From contig OZ023184.1 in NCBI GenBank assembly GCA_963995505.1, positions 12,354,308-12,418,307 on the forward strand: DNA of 64,000 nucleotides, in the 5' to 3' direction. Position 1 is the first letter of the stretch. Each line of letters opens with the position of its first letter. Positions 20,213 through 31,181 of this stretch are shown here, one piece after another. Position numbers and translations under genes: made by a program. The notes under the pieces were generated by a model. It was not told the origin of the DNA. It made no database searches and saw nothing but the letters and a program-made list of their open reading frames with translations. This stretch comes from Hypericum androsaemum (Eukaryota; Streptophyta; Magnoliopsida; Malpighiales; Hypericaceae).

Positions 20213-22321
20213 CTAGAGGAATGAGTGAAGAAAGGTGTTCACCATACCCATGTCATCCAAGAGTACCGTCTCGATTGGATCCTCCAGGGTGTGCGTCAAG
20301 ATGCAGAGATATTTCTTGGGTTCACCCATCCTTTGGGTCAGCCTCATGATGGTGATGTTGCCATTGAAGGTTTTCACTATAGGCACGGTTGAGCACTTCT
20401 CTCCTACCTGAGGCTCAATAGGAACCTCTTTGATCATACTGCCTTTGGGGTGACTTGGTTGGATAGATCTCGACCCAAAGCTAGCCGGTAAAGAAAACTC
20501 CATGTCAGTCGCTGCCTTGCTTGGGAAGTCCCCAAACTTGATGTTCCCAAAGCCAAGATCGACCAAGACTTTCTCCTCTTTCTTGTCGGCCTTATCTATT
20601 TTAAGGTGACCTTCTTGCGGGTGGATCTCGCTCCACATCTTAGGTACCCATTTGTGGAATAACTTCCCACGTAGGTCAGCGGGTGTCTTAGATCGAACCT
20701 CCTTGATGTGCCTGGGATCCTTTCCTTTGATTATTCTGGAGGCTTACACCTCCTTGTCTCGGCCTTGAGTACGGTCTGATAGGTGTCTAACATGCGGGCG
20801 AGCTAGGAGGGCATTTTGCTCTTTCAACTTGGCCCTTTGCTCTGCAAGTTGCCTTTTAAGGTCTTTAATAACTTGCTTCCGCTTCTTGACCTTCCTCTCA
20901 AGGTGACACTTCTGGGTCTTGGTGAGGACGTCTTTCATTGGTGGCTTAGCGGCGACCGTCTTGTCACCAAATTGGTTAAAAGTGTACCAGCATGGGTTGG
21001 ATCCATCTTGAAGGTCCACCTTAACATGGGGATGGTGGAGCTTCCATATCTCATCAGCTTCCCTTGGAGGGTAGAACTTTTGAGTCTTTGGGATGCCGCT
21101 ATCGGGTGGTCGCCCTTGCTTCTTAAGTCTTACCCTCCGGATCTTAAGGTCGACCTTCCATTATTTAAGGCCATCCATTCCCCTCAAAAGAAAGGACTTC
21201 TGAGCCTTTGGGATGCCGCTATCGGATGGCCGTCCTTGCCCTCCGAATCTTACCCTCTGGATCTTGGGACTAGCCTTCTCTTGCTCTAGGCTTTCTTTCT
21301 TTTGGCTTCGATAGAGGTCAACCATAGCAATATGAGAAATAGAGTGGGGGTCGGTTGACGGTTGCCCCCTGGAGCGTTGATGCAGAACCAAGCTCTCAGA
21401 ATGAGAAAGTTGAGGTTATCCTTCCATCCCTTGTCGTCGGGTAGATCCGAATGCCAATTGACAGTTGATCTCATCCTCATCGAGCTCTCCTTGTCGGGTG
21501 ATATCACCCTCACTGACCTCTCCTTGCCAATTGATGTCATCCTCAACAGGCTCTCCTTGTTAGTTGATATCGCCCTCATCAAGCTCTCCTTGCTGGTTGA
21601 TGTCGTCCTCATCGATCTCTTCTTGCTGGTTGACGTCGTCCTCATCGAGCTCTCCTTGCCGATTGACATCATCTTCACCGAGCTCTTCTTGTTGGTTGAC
21701 GTAGTCTTCATCGAGCTCCCCTTGCCTCAACATCATGAACTGAAGAACCGGTTGAGGAATAGGAAAGCTTGGGTCTAACTCCTCTTGCTTCAATCTCACG
21801 AACTCATGAGTAAAAAAGCTTGGGTCCAACTCCTCTTGCTCCAAAATCACGTACTGAGGAGACGCTGTCGAAACATAAGCAACGCCATGAAGCGTTAGGT
21901 CATTGTCAATCATCACCATCTCATCTTGCCTAAAAGAACCTTCTTGGGTCTCCTTATATATAGAGGACTCTCGCACATCCGGGTAATCGGAAGCCTCAAC
22001 TGATGGGAGTCGGCTAGGTAATCTTGTGAAGTCTAGAGTCTTAGCGTCATGGTCAGATAGAGATCCTACCCTCAATTGTTCTGAAGTAGGCTGAGTGAAG
22101 GATGGTGGTCCTTCATCGTTGGTGACCACCGAAGAGGCTCCGATAGCACCCCTAAAAGATTCATCCCAGGGCCTCCGAAACTCCTTATGTGTGAGTCGAC
22201 ACTCCAGTATTATCTCATCAAGCTTGTTGATTAAACATGCAATTGAATCCATCGTGATGAAAGTTGCCTTAGTCGGCTCTTTAAAGGGAGCCGTGGTAGA
22301 TGAATTCATTAACGCGTCCAA
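20213..22321 (-). pseudogene. gag-like protein of the non-autonomous Gypsy element
   Basis: The frame starts at 22321 (MDALMNSSTTAPFKEPTKAT) and stays open to 21560, with further pieces in other frames to 20213. The middle has acidic repeats (see 21478-21725). A basic coiled-coil-like segment follows (20744-21019, HLERKVKKRKQVIKDLKRQL), then a piece matching the right-hand element at the junction before protease. Related gag sequence in the Gypsy element at 62193-63580 supports the assignment. No CCHC knuckle is visible here. It is probably not functional. Confidence 0.65.
21478..21725 (-). repeat. 33-bp coding minisatellite, acidic 11-residue repeats
   Basis: About eight in-frame copies of a unit close to NQQGELDEDDI lie inside the gag-like frame. 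Each unit is rich in Asp and Glu. The array is kept in frame, which suggests it grew by slippage while the protein was still translated. Confidence 0.75.
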
Positions 22322-22455
22322 CCGGGACGCGAAGGAAGGTGTCGGCTTCTTAGAGAAAACCAGAGCAACAAAGTTATTGGTCGTCTTAGCCGGACAAAGG
22401 TGTTAGACTGCCTTCTCAGACGCCCTCCATAGTCCCACTGAGCATGCCAAAAATA

Positions 22456-25038
22456 TGTTGTGTGAAAAGTGGTACAAGAATGCAAGACTTTTCGAGATGG
22501 TCCGGAGTGATCGCCCCAAGGTCAGTCTAACAGAATGGGTGAAAAAAGTGCTAAAAAACCTTAGACGTTTGATCTAAGGGAGAGGGAGAAAAAAGAACTA
22601 CGGGCGAAGCTAAGAAAAAAGGTAAGTAACGATAGTGTTGTTTGATGTGTTGGTGATCCTCTGTTCTTGTGCCCATACCCTCCTTATATAGACGATGCCA
22701 ACCGCCTCAAACAATGCCAACTTGGCTCCGGCTCATGATGGAAATCGAAATTGCCTCAGATGATGCCAATTTGGCTCTGGCTCATGATGAAAAATACAAA
22801 CTGCCTTAGTCACGTTGAGGGCACCGACTTAGTTCTGTCTCATGATGAGAACTCTGAACCACCTTAGTCACATTGATGATGCCAACTTGGCTCCAGCTCA
22901 TGATGAAAAACACAAACCGCCTTAGTCACGTTGAAGGCGCCGAATTAGTTCCGTCTCATGATGAGAAACCCAAACTGCCTTAATCATATCAATGACGCCA
23001 ACTTGGCTCCGGCTTATGATGAAAAATACAAACTGCCTAAGTCGCGTTGAGTGCGTCGACTTAGTTTCGTCTTATGTCTCTGCCAAACAAATGACCCAAG
23101 ATCGTGAACTCGGCATAACGTCCTCAAACCCAAAATCCTTCATTCCGATGTTCTTTAGCGCGAGCGTGCGCCGGGCCCAACGCTATGGGGGCGTTCAACA
23201 GCCTAGCCCATGCGTGCATTTCCCCAAGAGCGGACATTTGCAAGGCCCCCAGCCCAGCCTAGGCGGGCGTTCTTCAGAGGGCGAGCATTCCAAAAGGTGC
23301 GATCGTCTGAAGGCCATCAGCATAGCCCATGGGGCGATCTTCGAGAGCGGCATTCTCTGATAGCGGGCGTTTGTAAACATTCGCGGGCGTTCGTCTCATC
23401 ACGGGCATTCGCCCCATCGTATCCCCGCGGGCGTTCGCCCTATCGCAGGCATTCGCCCCATCGCATCCCAGCTGGCGTTTGTCCCATCGAAGCCATTTGC
23501 CATAACGCAGGCGTTCGCCCCTTTGATGCGGGCGTTCTCCAAGGCCCGGCCCCAAAGCGGGCATTCACTCCAGCCCAACGTGGGAGGGCGTTCTCATCCG
23601 AGCATTCTCGTCGAACGCATTCTTGTTCAAGGAATTCTCTCAAATGTTCTCATCCAAGGCATTCTCACCAAAACGTTCCATCCAAAATGTTCTCGTCCAA
23701 GGTGTTCTCGTCCAAGGCGTTCTCACCAAAATGTTCCATCCAAGGCATTCTCATTCAAGGCGTTCTCACCCAAGCATTCTTGTTACGATGTTCTCATTCG
23801 GCGTACCCCGACGTTCTTGTCCCAGGTATTTTCACCCAAGTGTTCTCATCCAAGGCGTTCTCCATCATAAGAGCTGCCAAGCCCAATACGGGCATCCTTT
23901 AAGTGGGCGTTCCAAAGTAAGCATTCGCCAAGTGGGCAATTGCCAAGTGGATGTTCACCAACATGGGCATCCCGAAGTGGGCGTTCGCCAAGTGGGCGTT
24001 CCCAAGTGGGCGTTCTCCAACTCCGGGGCGTTCTCCAAGCCCAACGTTCTCCAAGAACGGGCGTTCTCGCCTTCACCTACATTTTTTATCTTCTTCCTCT
24101 CTGAATCGGAAGAAGTTGTAAACTACAAAGTTGTAGATCTTTGTCATATCTTTCGATAGCCGAAAGAATCAACTCATTCTGATGCCTAAGTCAAAAGATA
24201 TGACTAATCTACCAAAATTTGACACAGCTCAAGCGGACGACGAGGCGAATCCATCCCAAAGTAGACTTCGAGACGAGTCCGTCCCAAAGTGGAACGATGG
24301 AGGGTGCGTCCCGATGAGGTGGTGTGTCCCAAAGCGGACAACCAGGGGGTCCGTTCCAAAGTGGACAACTAAGGGGTGCATCCCAAAGTGGACAACCGGG
24401 TTGGTCCGTTCCAAAGTGGACAACCGGGTTGGTCCGTTCCAAAGTGGACAACCAAGGGGTGCGTCCCGAAGTGGACAACCGGGGGGGTCCGTCCCAAAGT
24501 GGACAACCAAGGAATGCATCCCAAAGCGGACAACCGGGGGGGTCCTTCCCCAAGTGGACAACCAAGGCGTGCGTCCCGAAGTGGACAACCAAGGGGTGCA
24601 TTTCGAAGTGGACGACCAAGGAGTACGTCCAACCGGGGGGGTCCGTCCCAAAGCAGACAACCAAGGAGTGCGTCCCAAAGCGGACAACTGGGGGGGTCCG
24701 TCCCCAAATGGACAACCAAGGGATGCGTCCCGAAGTGGACAACCAAGGGATGCGTCCCAAAGTGGACGACCAAGGGGTGTGGCCCAAAGTGGACAACCAT
24801 GGGGGTCTGTCCCCAAGTGGACAACCGGGGGGTCTGTCCCCAAGTGGACAACCAAGGGGTGTGGCCCAAAGTGGACAACCATGGGGTCCGTCCCAAAGTC
24901 GATGACGAAGCGGTCGGAAAAAAATGGACGGATGACTAAGTGAGCAAACGATCGAACAACCCAAAAGTGTCACACTACGGCCGAACCCAAGGTCATACTC
25001 GAACATTAACCTCCCGAGGTCATTTTTGAACTCCAACA
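22456..25038 (-). repeat. 5' LTR of the non-autonomous Gypsy element
   Basis: 2,583 bp, TGTTGTGTG to CTCCAACA. Immediately left, at about 22420-22455, the minus strand reads TTTTTGGCATGCTCAGTGGG, the expected place for the primer-binding site, although I cannot name the tRNA with confidence. The 27-bp array (24245-24905) is longer than in the other LTR. The unique segment near 24085-24180 also occurs, reversed, at about 51030-51130. Confidence 0.85.
24245..24905. repeat. 27-bp tandem array in the 5' LTR
   Basis: About 24 units close to AAGTGGACAACCAAGGGGTG plus CGTCCCA, in the same position as 19096-19545 but longer. Long open frames on both strands (for example 24209-25102) come from the unit length and are not genes. 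Confidence 0.8.
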
Positions 25039-25043
25039 CATCC

Positions 25044-25758
25044 ATATCGAAAATATCTAATACCGCACGATTTAGATAAAGAAAGTGTTGTGCACTGTAC
25101 ATTTAGCTTGGTGCAATTCATTTGATAAGCTAAACAATTGGACGCTGCTAGAATCTTAACAAATTATAACGTGCGAACCCTTTCATGAGCGGTTCTTTAT
25201 GCTCTGTAACATTTGTTCTTTTAATAAAAATATTTTAATTACATTTATTCGTTTAAATTTTTATATTCAATTCAAAAATAAAGTTTTATTTTCAATTCAG
25301 AATCTTAAATCATTGATTATGTAGATTTTCAGTGTTTTTAAACAAGTCCACTAAACTAAACTTTTTTAGGATTAATTTAATTTATTACCTTGTAGTTTCA
25401 CATTTTTAACTAACTGACAATCAATTAGCACCTGTTAATTTTAGTTACTTGAACTATTTCATATGTCATTATCAATTTTATGCACGTATAAAATTACTAA
25501 TTTATCACTCTCACAAAACGGGGCAAATTCAAAATTCAAAATTCAAATTTGGGTTAAAAGGAGATAGACAGTGTCCGATTCAAGGACGAATAATATATCA
25601 TGAAGATATAATTAATAATATGACATATACGTTGATAATATCAATGACAACACGCAAATAACCAAGTTAAGTCGATGTTATTTGGTTAGTTAATGAATTT
25701 AAACAACAGTAACTTTTCAAAGCGCCAAACTAGGATATAACAAAGTATACTTTTAACC
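25044..25758. other. AT-rich flank of the NLR tandem duplication
   Basis: No gene seen. From about 25400 the sequence is related to the stretch at 26540-26880, so it is the left part of the tandem duplication that also holds the NLR exon-1 pseudogene. Confidence 0.6.
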
Positions 25759-25875
25759 AACTCATGTATGGTCTCATGGATACGGTGTCAGCCCTTAAGC
25801 ATGAGGTGGGAGGATCGAATCTCATGACCTTCTAAGATCCGAAATTGTGGAAACAATTTAAATCTCACCAAAAAA
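25759..25875 (+). mobile_element. tRNA-derived SINE candidate
   Basis: The region resembles a tRNA head: an A-box-like start (GGTCTCATGGATACGG) and a B-box-like GGATCGAATCTC about 35 bp later. It ends in an A-rich tail after ATCTCACC. Similar flanks, TATACTTTTAACCAAC before and TATATTTTTACAAAC after the tail, could be a 15-bp target duplication. The related copy near 26890-26940 lacks the insert. Confidence 0.55.
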
Positions 25876-26202
25876 AATATATTTTTACAAACTTGTAATT
25901 GGGAAGAATCCAGGCGACACGTCTACCATTTTATTACTCGTATTTGAAGGCTCCATGCATCTTCTTAAACAATTCTATCAAAAGAAAACCAACTTGCCTA
26001 ACCCCCGTTGTGGACTTCGCAATGGGACCCTACCAAATTGTCGGCAACGAACAGCAACTTGTAAAAAAATAAAAAACTAATAATAGAGGAACCTATCACA
26101 AAGTAGCTACAGTGAATGGGACGACTTTGACCTTTCACTCCTCCATTAATATTCCTAAATAGGCCAAAGTGCAGCCAGGCACCAAGCGAGATCCAAGCGA
26201 AA

Positions 26203-26525
26203 TTGGCAGAATCTTTCATGTTTAACATAGCAGCGAAGCTGCTGGGGAAGCTAGCCTCAAATCGGCGCTAGACGAGATCAGCAAGGCCTGGAACGTCTAC
26301 GATGACCTCAAGAAGCTCAAGGACACGTTGACCACTGTTCAAGCTGTCCTCCTGGACGCCGAGGAGAAGCAATCCAAGGACAAGCAGCTCACTGTGTGAT
26401 TGTCCAAGCTCAAAGACGCCTGTTACGACGCCGATGATCTCCTCGCTGATTTCTGTTGCGAGGTCCTGCAAAGACAGGCTATTCCAATTTCGCGGAGGAA
26501 GGACGTCACTCTGTACCCAATCTAA
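26203..26525 (+). pseudogene. NLR exon-1 pseudogene (coiled-coil domain)
   Basis: This is nearly identical to exon 1 of the intact NLR at 27417-27701, and its upstream region also matches. It is broken: the ATG has become TTG (26203), there are small indels near 26232-26260, the TGG codon at 26396-26398 is TGA, and the sequence departs from the gene after CTATTCCAA, before any NB-ARC. It would encode only part of the Rx-type N-terminal domain. It is the truncated unit of a roughly 1.15-kb tandem duplication. Confidence 0.85.
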
Positions 26526-27346
26526 ACCTCGCTAACTTTAGCTACACGAACTGCATGTCATATCATGTTATTTATTTTATCTGCATGTAATGTCACATCA
26601 CTAATTATATCACTCGTACCACTTTACTAATTTAAAAAATAATTGGACAAACTCAACATATTTAAATTTGGGCTCGAAGAAGATTGACGTGTTCGATTTG
26701 GGGACCAACAATATGTGATGTGGATAAAATCAATGATGTTCCATATACACTGATAAAATTAGTGAGGTTATATAACACATATGATAGTTGAAGTAAGCAT
26801 ATGTTATTTGGTTGCTAGTAAGGTAAAACATATATGCTTTGATTAGAGAATTTAAAACTAAAAAATAATGGTGTATGGAAGCGCACAATTATAGTATAAC
26901 AAAATAGATTTTTGCAGGCATTTAATATCAAATTTTGAAAAAAATTAGACTTTTACAACTTCAGAATTTGGTGTTGACTTCACCGAAATTGACTTGGCAG
27001 AAGCCAGGAAGAATCCAGGCGACGCGTGTAGCATTTTATTCCTCATATTTGAAGGCCCCAAGCATCTTCTTAAACAATTCTATCAAAAGAAAACCAACTT
27101 GCCAAACCCCGTCGTGGACGTCGCAACGGGACCTACCAAATTGTCGGAAACGAACAGCAACTTGTTGAAAAAAACAACATTAATAATAGAGGAGCCCAAC
27201 ACGGAGTAGCTACAGTCCAAGGAGTCATTTTAACGGTGAAATATCGATTCTTATAACTTATAAGTCCTATTTTATCATTATTTTTTTGATATTATCTTTT
27301 ATGCAAAGAACTTGCAGCTTACCAATGGATTGGTGCAAGGAGACGA

Positions 27347-27354
27347 CTTTGACC
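27347..27354 (+). promoter_or_regulatory. W-box in the NLR upstream region
   Basis: CTTTGACC contains the TTGACC core bound by WRKY factors and lies about 65 bp before the start codon. It is also conserved upstream of the exon-1 pseudogene near 26127. A defence-linked promoter is plausible but inferred. Confidence 0.4.
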
Positions 27355-27416
27355 TTTCACTCCTCCATTAATATTCCTAAATAGGCCAAAGTGCAGCAAG
27401 CGAGATCCAAGCGAAA

Positions 27417-30376
27417 ATGGCAGAAACATTCTTGTTTAACATAGCCGAGAAGTTGCTGGGGAAGCTAGCCTCATTGGCGCTTGACGAGATCAGCAAGGCC
27501 TGGAACGTCTACGACGACCTCAAGAAGCTCATGGACACGTTGACCACTGTTCAAGCTGTCCTCTTGGACGCCGAGGACAAGCAATCCAAGAACAAGGAGC
27601 TCACTGTGTGGCTGTCCAAGCTCAAAGACGCCTGTTACGACGCTGAGGATCTCCTTGCTGATTTCCGTTGCGAGGTCTTGCAAAGACAGGCTGTTCCAAA
27701 GGTATTACTAGTTGAAACCCGCTCTGTTAGGGTTTGTCTCAAATTCTAGACAAATTCGTACTCTATTCCTAATTAGAATAGGGTTATACTCTTCTATATA
27801 TATTGGCCTATGCCTAGATCTTTTGTATAGTAGTCGAGAGTTGTGAGGTAGAGACAACCCTCACGGAGGCCTTGTAACCTGTTTGACTCACATAGTCGAC
27901 GACTCTCCTTTGCCCGTGGTTTTGTCCCCGTCTTGGAGTTTCCACGTAATTCTCGTGTGTCTCGTATTTCTCGTTTCGATCTTATTTCTCAACACGCTCT
28001 GATACCACATTGAAATAAATTCGCTATGATATCGTGTACGAATTTTGTATAAAATTGGCCCTGACCAACTCTGTTTTCCAATGTCTGGAATTCTTACAGT
28101 TCCGCCGCATCTTCTCCAAGTCCCTTAATCATCTGACCTTCAGGTCAAGGGTCGCCAAGCGGATAGGACGCATTAGGGACCGGCTCGATGAGATAGCAGC
28201 GCAGAAGAACAAGTTCCACTTGAGCGAGAGGCTGGTGGACGAGAGAGTTGTTCATAGGAGAAGGGAGACCCATTCTTACGTGCAGGCTTCTGAAGTTTTA
28301 GGTAGAGATGATGATAGGGAGAAGATAATTAAGATGTTGTTTGAGGAAGGGGAGGGGGATGACGGCCGTCTTGGCGTCGTGCCGATCGTTGGGATCGGAG
28401 GGCTCGGGAAGACCACTCTGGCTAAAATGGTGTACAATGACAGCAGAGTTGAGAGCCACTACGAGTTGAAGATGTGGGTTTGCGTGTCTGACGAGTTCGA
28501 GACCGATAGGCTGATCAAGGACATAATTAGTGCAGCTACTGGGATCCAGTACGGAGATGTTACCATTGATCAGTTGCAGGCGCGCTTGAGGCAGAGTTTA
28601 GGGGGTAGGAGGTTCCTGCTCGTGTTGGATGACGTGTGGAACGATGATCGTGTTAAGTGGAATCAACTGAAGGATTTACTTCTGGAGTGTGATGTTGGAA
28701 GCAGCATTCTTGTGACTACCAGGAGCAGCAAAGTCGGTCTGATCATGGGAACGGTTCAGTCTTACGACTTGCCAGGCCTTCAGCACAAGGACTGCTTGTT
28801 GTTGTTCCTGAAATCGGCGTTCAATACAGGCCAGGAGACTCTGTATCCAGACCTCGTGGAGATCGCGAATGAGATTGTCCGGAAATGTGGAGGGATTCCT
28901 CTGGCTGTGAGGACATTGGGATGCTTGCTTTATGCATCCACCGAGAAGAGAGAGTGGTTGTATATCAGGGACAATGAGATTTGGAAACTTCAGCAGAAAG
29001 AAGATGACATAATGCCTGTGTTGAAATTGAGCTACGACCAGATGCCGTCTTACCTGAAGCAGTGTTTTGCTTATTGCGCACTCTTCCCGAAAGATTACGT
29101 GTTCCATAGTTTTGAGTTGATTCAGTTTTGGATGGCTCATGGACTCCTTGAATCTGTTGCAGCCAGCCAAGAGTTGGAAGATAACGGGATGCGATTTATG
29201 AAGGAGTTATGGTCTAGATCATTTTTTCAAGAGGTTGACGATCATGGCTTCTTTTATACCTTTAAGATGCACGATCTTGTGCACGATCTCGCATTATCTG
29301 TTTCAGCAAGGGAGTGTTTGACATTGAACTTCCGCTCTGAGAATGTCGAAGAAAAAGCTCGTCATCTGTCGTTTTCAGGCGGTGATTCGAAAGGCCAAGA
29401 TGTTCCGGTCTTCTTGCGCAAGTTAGAAGGTGTCAGGACCATCATGTTTCCAGGCCGGGGAACCGGTATCTCCAACAAAATCTTTGTTGACACTTGCATA
29501 GCGAGGTTTAAGCACTTGCACCTGTTGAATCTAAGTGATTCGACTTTCAGCGAGTTGCCTGATTCGATAGGCGGGTTGAGCCATTTGAGGTACCTTGACA
29601 TTTACAGGAACCGAAATATGAGAAGGCTTCCCGACTCTATCTGCAAGCTGCTGAAGCTTGAAACTTTGAAGCTCGAAGAATGCGAGAAGCTCGAAGAGAT
29701 TCCAAGAGATATCAAGAACTTGATCAGCCTCAGATTCTTGGAGCTCACCACAAAACTAACCTCATTTCCAGAGGGCGGGATCGAAGCCCTCAGCTCTCTT
29801 CGTTTCCTCTCCCTTTTCGAGTGCAGCAACTTGGAGAGCTTATTTGTAGACATGCACGCCCTTGCGTCACTACGCACGCTGATCGTTTCATCCTGTGGAA
29901 ACTTAGCAAGCTTCCCGCCTGCTATCAAGAGCCTTACTGCACTAGAGACCCTGGTGATCGGAGACTGTTTGAAACTTGACTTGATGGAAATGGCACACGA
30001 TGAGGATTCCAAGCTGAGACTTAGCTCATTGGTCCTCGGAGAACTGCCACTCCTCGGCACATTGCCTCCCTGGCTTCGAGGCTCGGCTAGCACCCTGAAG
30101 TACCTGTACATAGACGATTGCCCCAACTTCACTTCGTTCCCTGAATGGACGAAAGAGCTCACAACGCTCGTAAAGCTCGAGATCCAAAGGTGTCCCAGGC
30201 TGCTCTCTCTTCCTGACGAGGTGCATTGCCTCCCGTCTCTACGCGAACTCCGGATCAGATTCTCCCCTGACCTGTGTGAAAGATACGAGCCGGGCACCGG
30301 AGAAGATTGGCTCAAGATAGCTCATCTTCCACATGTTTTTCTCAATGGTGTCAAAGTCAAATCTGCTGATGAGTAG
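27417..30376 (+). CDS. CC-NB-LRR disease resistance protein, RGA-type
   Basis: This is an intracellular immune receptor of the CNL class. Two exons: 27417-27701 and 28100-30376, joined at AAG|GTATTA and TTACAG|TTC in phase 0, giving 853 residues. Residues 1-95 form the Rx-type coiled-coil domain. NB-ARC motifs then follow: P-loop GIGGLGKTT (about residue 193), kinase-2 FLLVLDDVW, RNBS-B SSILVTTR, GLPL-type CGGIPLA, RNBS-D QCFAYCALFPKD and MHD in KMHDLVHDLA. Roughly residues 530-850 are leucine-rich repeats (for example LPDSIGGLSHLRYL). It is shorter than many RGA-type CNLs, with fewer repeats, but the frame is intact and all nucleotide-binding motifs are present, so it may be functional. The intron contains a solo LTR, and a broken copy of exon 1 lies upstream. 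The pathogen recognised cannot be told from sequence. Confidence 0.9.
27725..27994. mobile_element. solo LTR inside the NLR intron, 270 bp
   Basis: This begins TGTTAGGG and ends CTCAACA, with a perfect 5-bp duplication CGCTC at 27720-27724 and 27995-27999. It contains a TATATATA stretch near 27797. No PBS or coding sequence belongs to it. It accounts for most of the 398-bp intron, whose splice sites remain canonical. Confidence 0.85.
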
Positions 30377-30510
30377 TAAGTACATGACAACTGCTACAAG
30401 AGATTCATAGCTCTCTATTGTAAAAGTCATCAGCCTATTGGTTTTTGTACTGTCAATGCCTTTCGAATCGCAATCTGTCCAAATTGCGTTGTGTTTTCTT
30501 TTATTTGCAG
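30376..30510 (+). other. possible intron overlapping the NLR stop codon
   Basis: GTAAGT begins at 30376, the last base of the TAG stop, and TTTATTTGCAG ends at 30510. If spliced, the first base of the next exon is again G, so the stop codon is TAG either way. The acceptor sequence is retained or nearly so in the downstream copies (near 31165, 33370 and 35470). This is a prediction only. Confidence 0.4.
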
Positions 30511-30925
30511 GGTTAAAGAGAAGGTGCAAGTAGTCTCCTTAAACTGTACCATCACTATCATTAGGACAAATTGTCCTCGGGTCTTTAATGCATGTATGTG
30601 ATTCTTAATATTTCAAACAATATTGTTGTATTTCATATTCGATTAAATGTTATTCTCAGGGATCATTAAAATTATTTTGTCCTCCTTCATATTTTTTTTA
30701 TTTGCTTGATTAATAACAAGGTCAAAATCGTCGTCTTGTACGATACCATCTTCCTAATAAGTTTCTCTAATTTCTTTGCACATGATGGACATCTATCATC
30801 ATGATTATAGTTAGGGTTTATAAATCGAGTAGTTCAGATGTAGAATAATAGTTCATAGTTCGGATCTAGATTAGAATCCCATTAAAAGTAATTCGAATAG
30901 ATAATTCAAATTACTTTTAATTACT
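30377..30925 (+). other. NLR 3' flank, reference copy with empty insertion sites
   Basis: The 3' untranslated and flanking sequence of the NLR. It contains in order the stretches that are interrupted by Mutator-like elements in the downstream copies: TTAAAGAGAAGGTGC near 30513, CATTAAAATTATTTT near 30664 and TATTTTTTTTATTTGC near 30690. It therefore documents the pre-insertion state. Confidence 0.75.
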
Positions 30926-30941
30926 CGTATCAGAGAAGATT

Positions 30942-30956
30942 TTTTTTTGAGAAGAA
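30942..30956 (-). mobile_element. tail-only retroposon insertion, 15 bp
   Basis: TTTTTTTGAGAAGAA lies between 16-bp direct repeats CGTATCAGAGAAGATT at 30926-30941 and 30957-30972. On the minus strand it reads TTCTTCTC followed by A residues, like the inserts at 5634, 9503 and 37288. Confidence 0.75.
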
Positions 30957-30963
30957 CGTATCA

Positions 30964-31181
30964 GAGAAGATTGGCACAAGATAGCTCATCTTCCACACGT
31001 TTTTCTGAATGGTGTCAAAGTCAAATCTGCTGATGATTAGTACATGATAACTGCTAGAAGATTCATAGCTCTCTGTTGCACAAATCATCAGAGCCTATTG
31101 GTTTTTCTACTGTTTGCCTTTCGAATCGCAATCTGTCCAAATTGCATTGTGTTTTCTTTTATTTGCAGGATTAAAGAGAAG
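30964..31181 (+). pseudogene. duplicated NLR 3' end, copy 2
   Basis: Repeats the last codons and 3' flank of the NLR (ATAGCTCATCTTCCACA, then GGTGTCAAAGTCAAATC) starting at the equivalent of about 30305. It breaks off at the Mutator-like insertion and resumes at 32833-32970. It contains no NB-ARC and cannot be a gene. Confidence 0.8.

Larger units (their letters stand above)
14658..25038 (-). mobile_element. non-autonomous Ty3/Gypsy element with tandem-array LTRs
   Basis: Two long direct repeats, 14658-19662 and 22456-25038, start TGTTGTG and end CTCCAACA and frame an internal region of about 2.8 kb. Orientation is minus. A polypurine tract (GTGCGGGGGGCAT on the minus strand) abuts the left LTR at 19663, the gag-like frame reads right to left, and the LTR TATA box works on the minus strand. 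Flanking 5-mers CATCA (14653-14657) and CATCC (25039-25043) differ by one base and could be the target duplication. RT, RNase H and integrase are absent, so movement would have relied on a partner such as the related element at 52062 onward. By eye the LTRs differ at about 7-8% of positions near their starts, so this is not a recent insertion. Confidence 0.85.

Noticed and set aside
24209..25102. Long open frames on both strands (up to about 300 codons) over the LTR arrays
   Set aside because: They arise because the 27-bp repeat unit is a multiple of three and has few stops. The products are only unit-length peptides, and open frames occur on both strands at once.
27995..28010. GCTCTGATACCA after the solo LTR as a primer-binding site
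   Set aside because: It is in the wrong orientation for this LTR, and CGCTC is already explained as the target duplication, so the rest is original intron sequence or chance.
29602..30315. 237-codon minus-strand frame opposite the NLR leucine-rich repeats
   Set aside because: A common shadow of LRR-coding DNA; serine-rich and without a domain.
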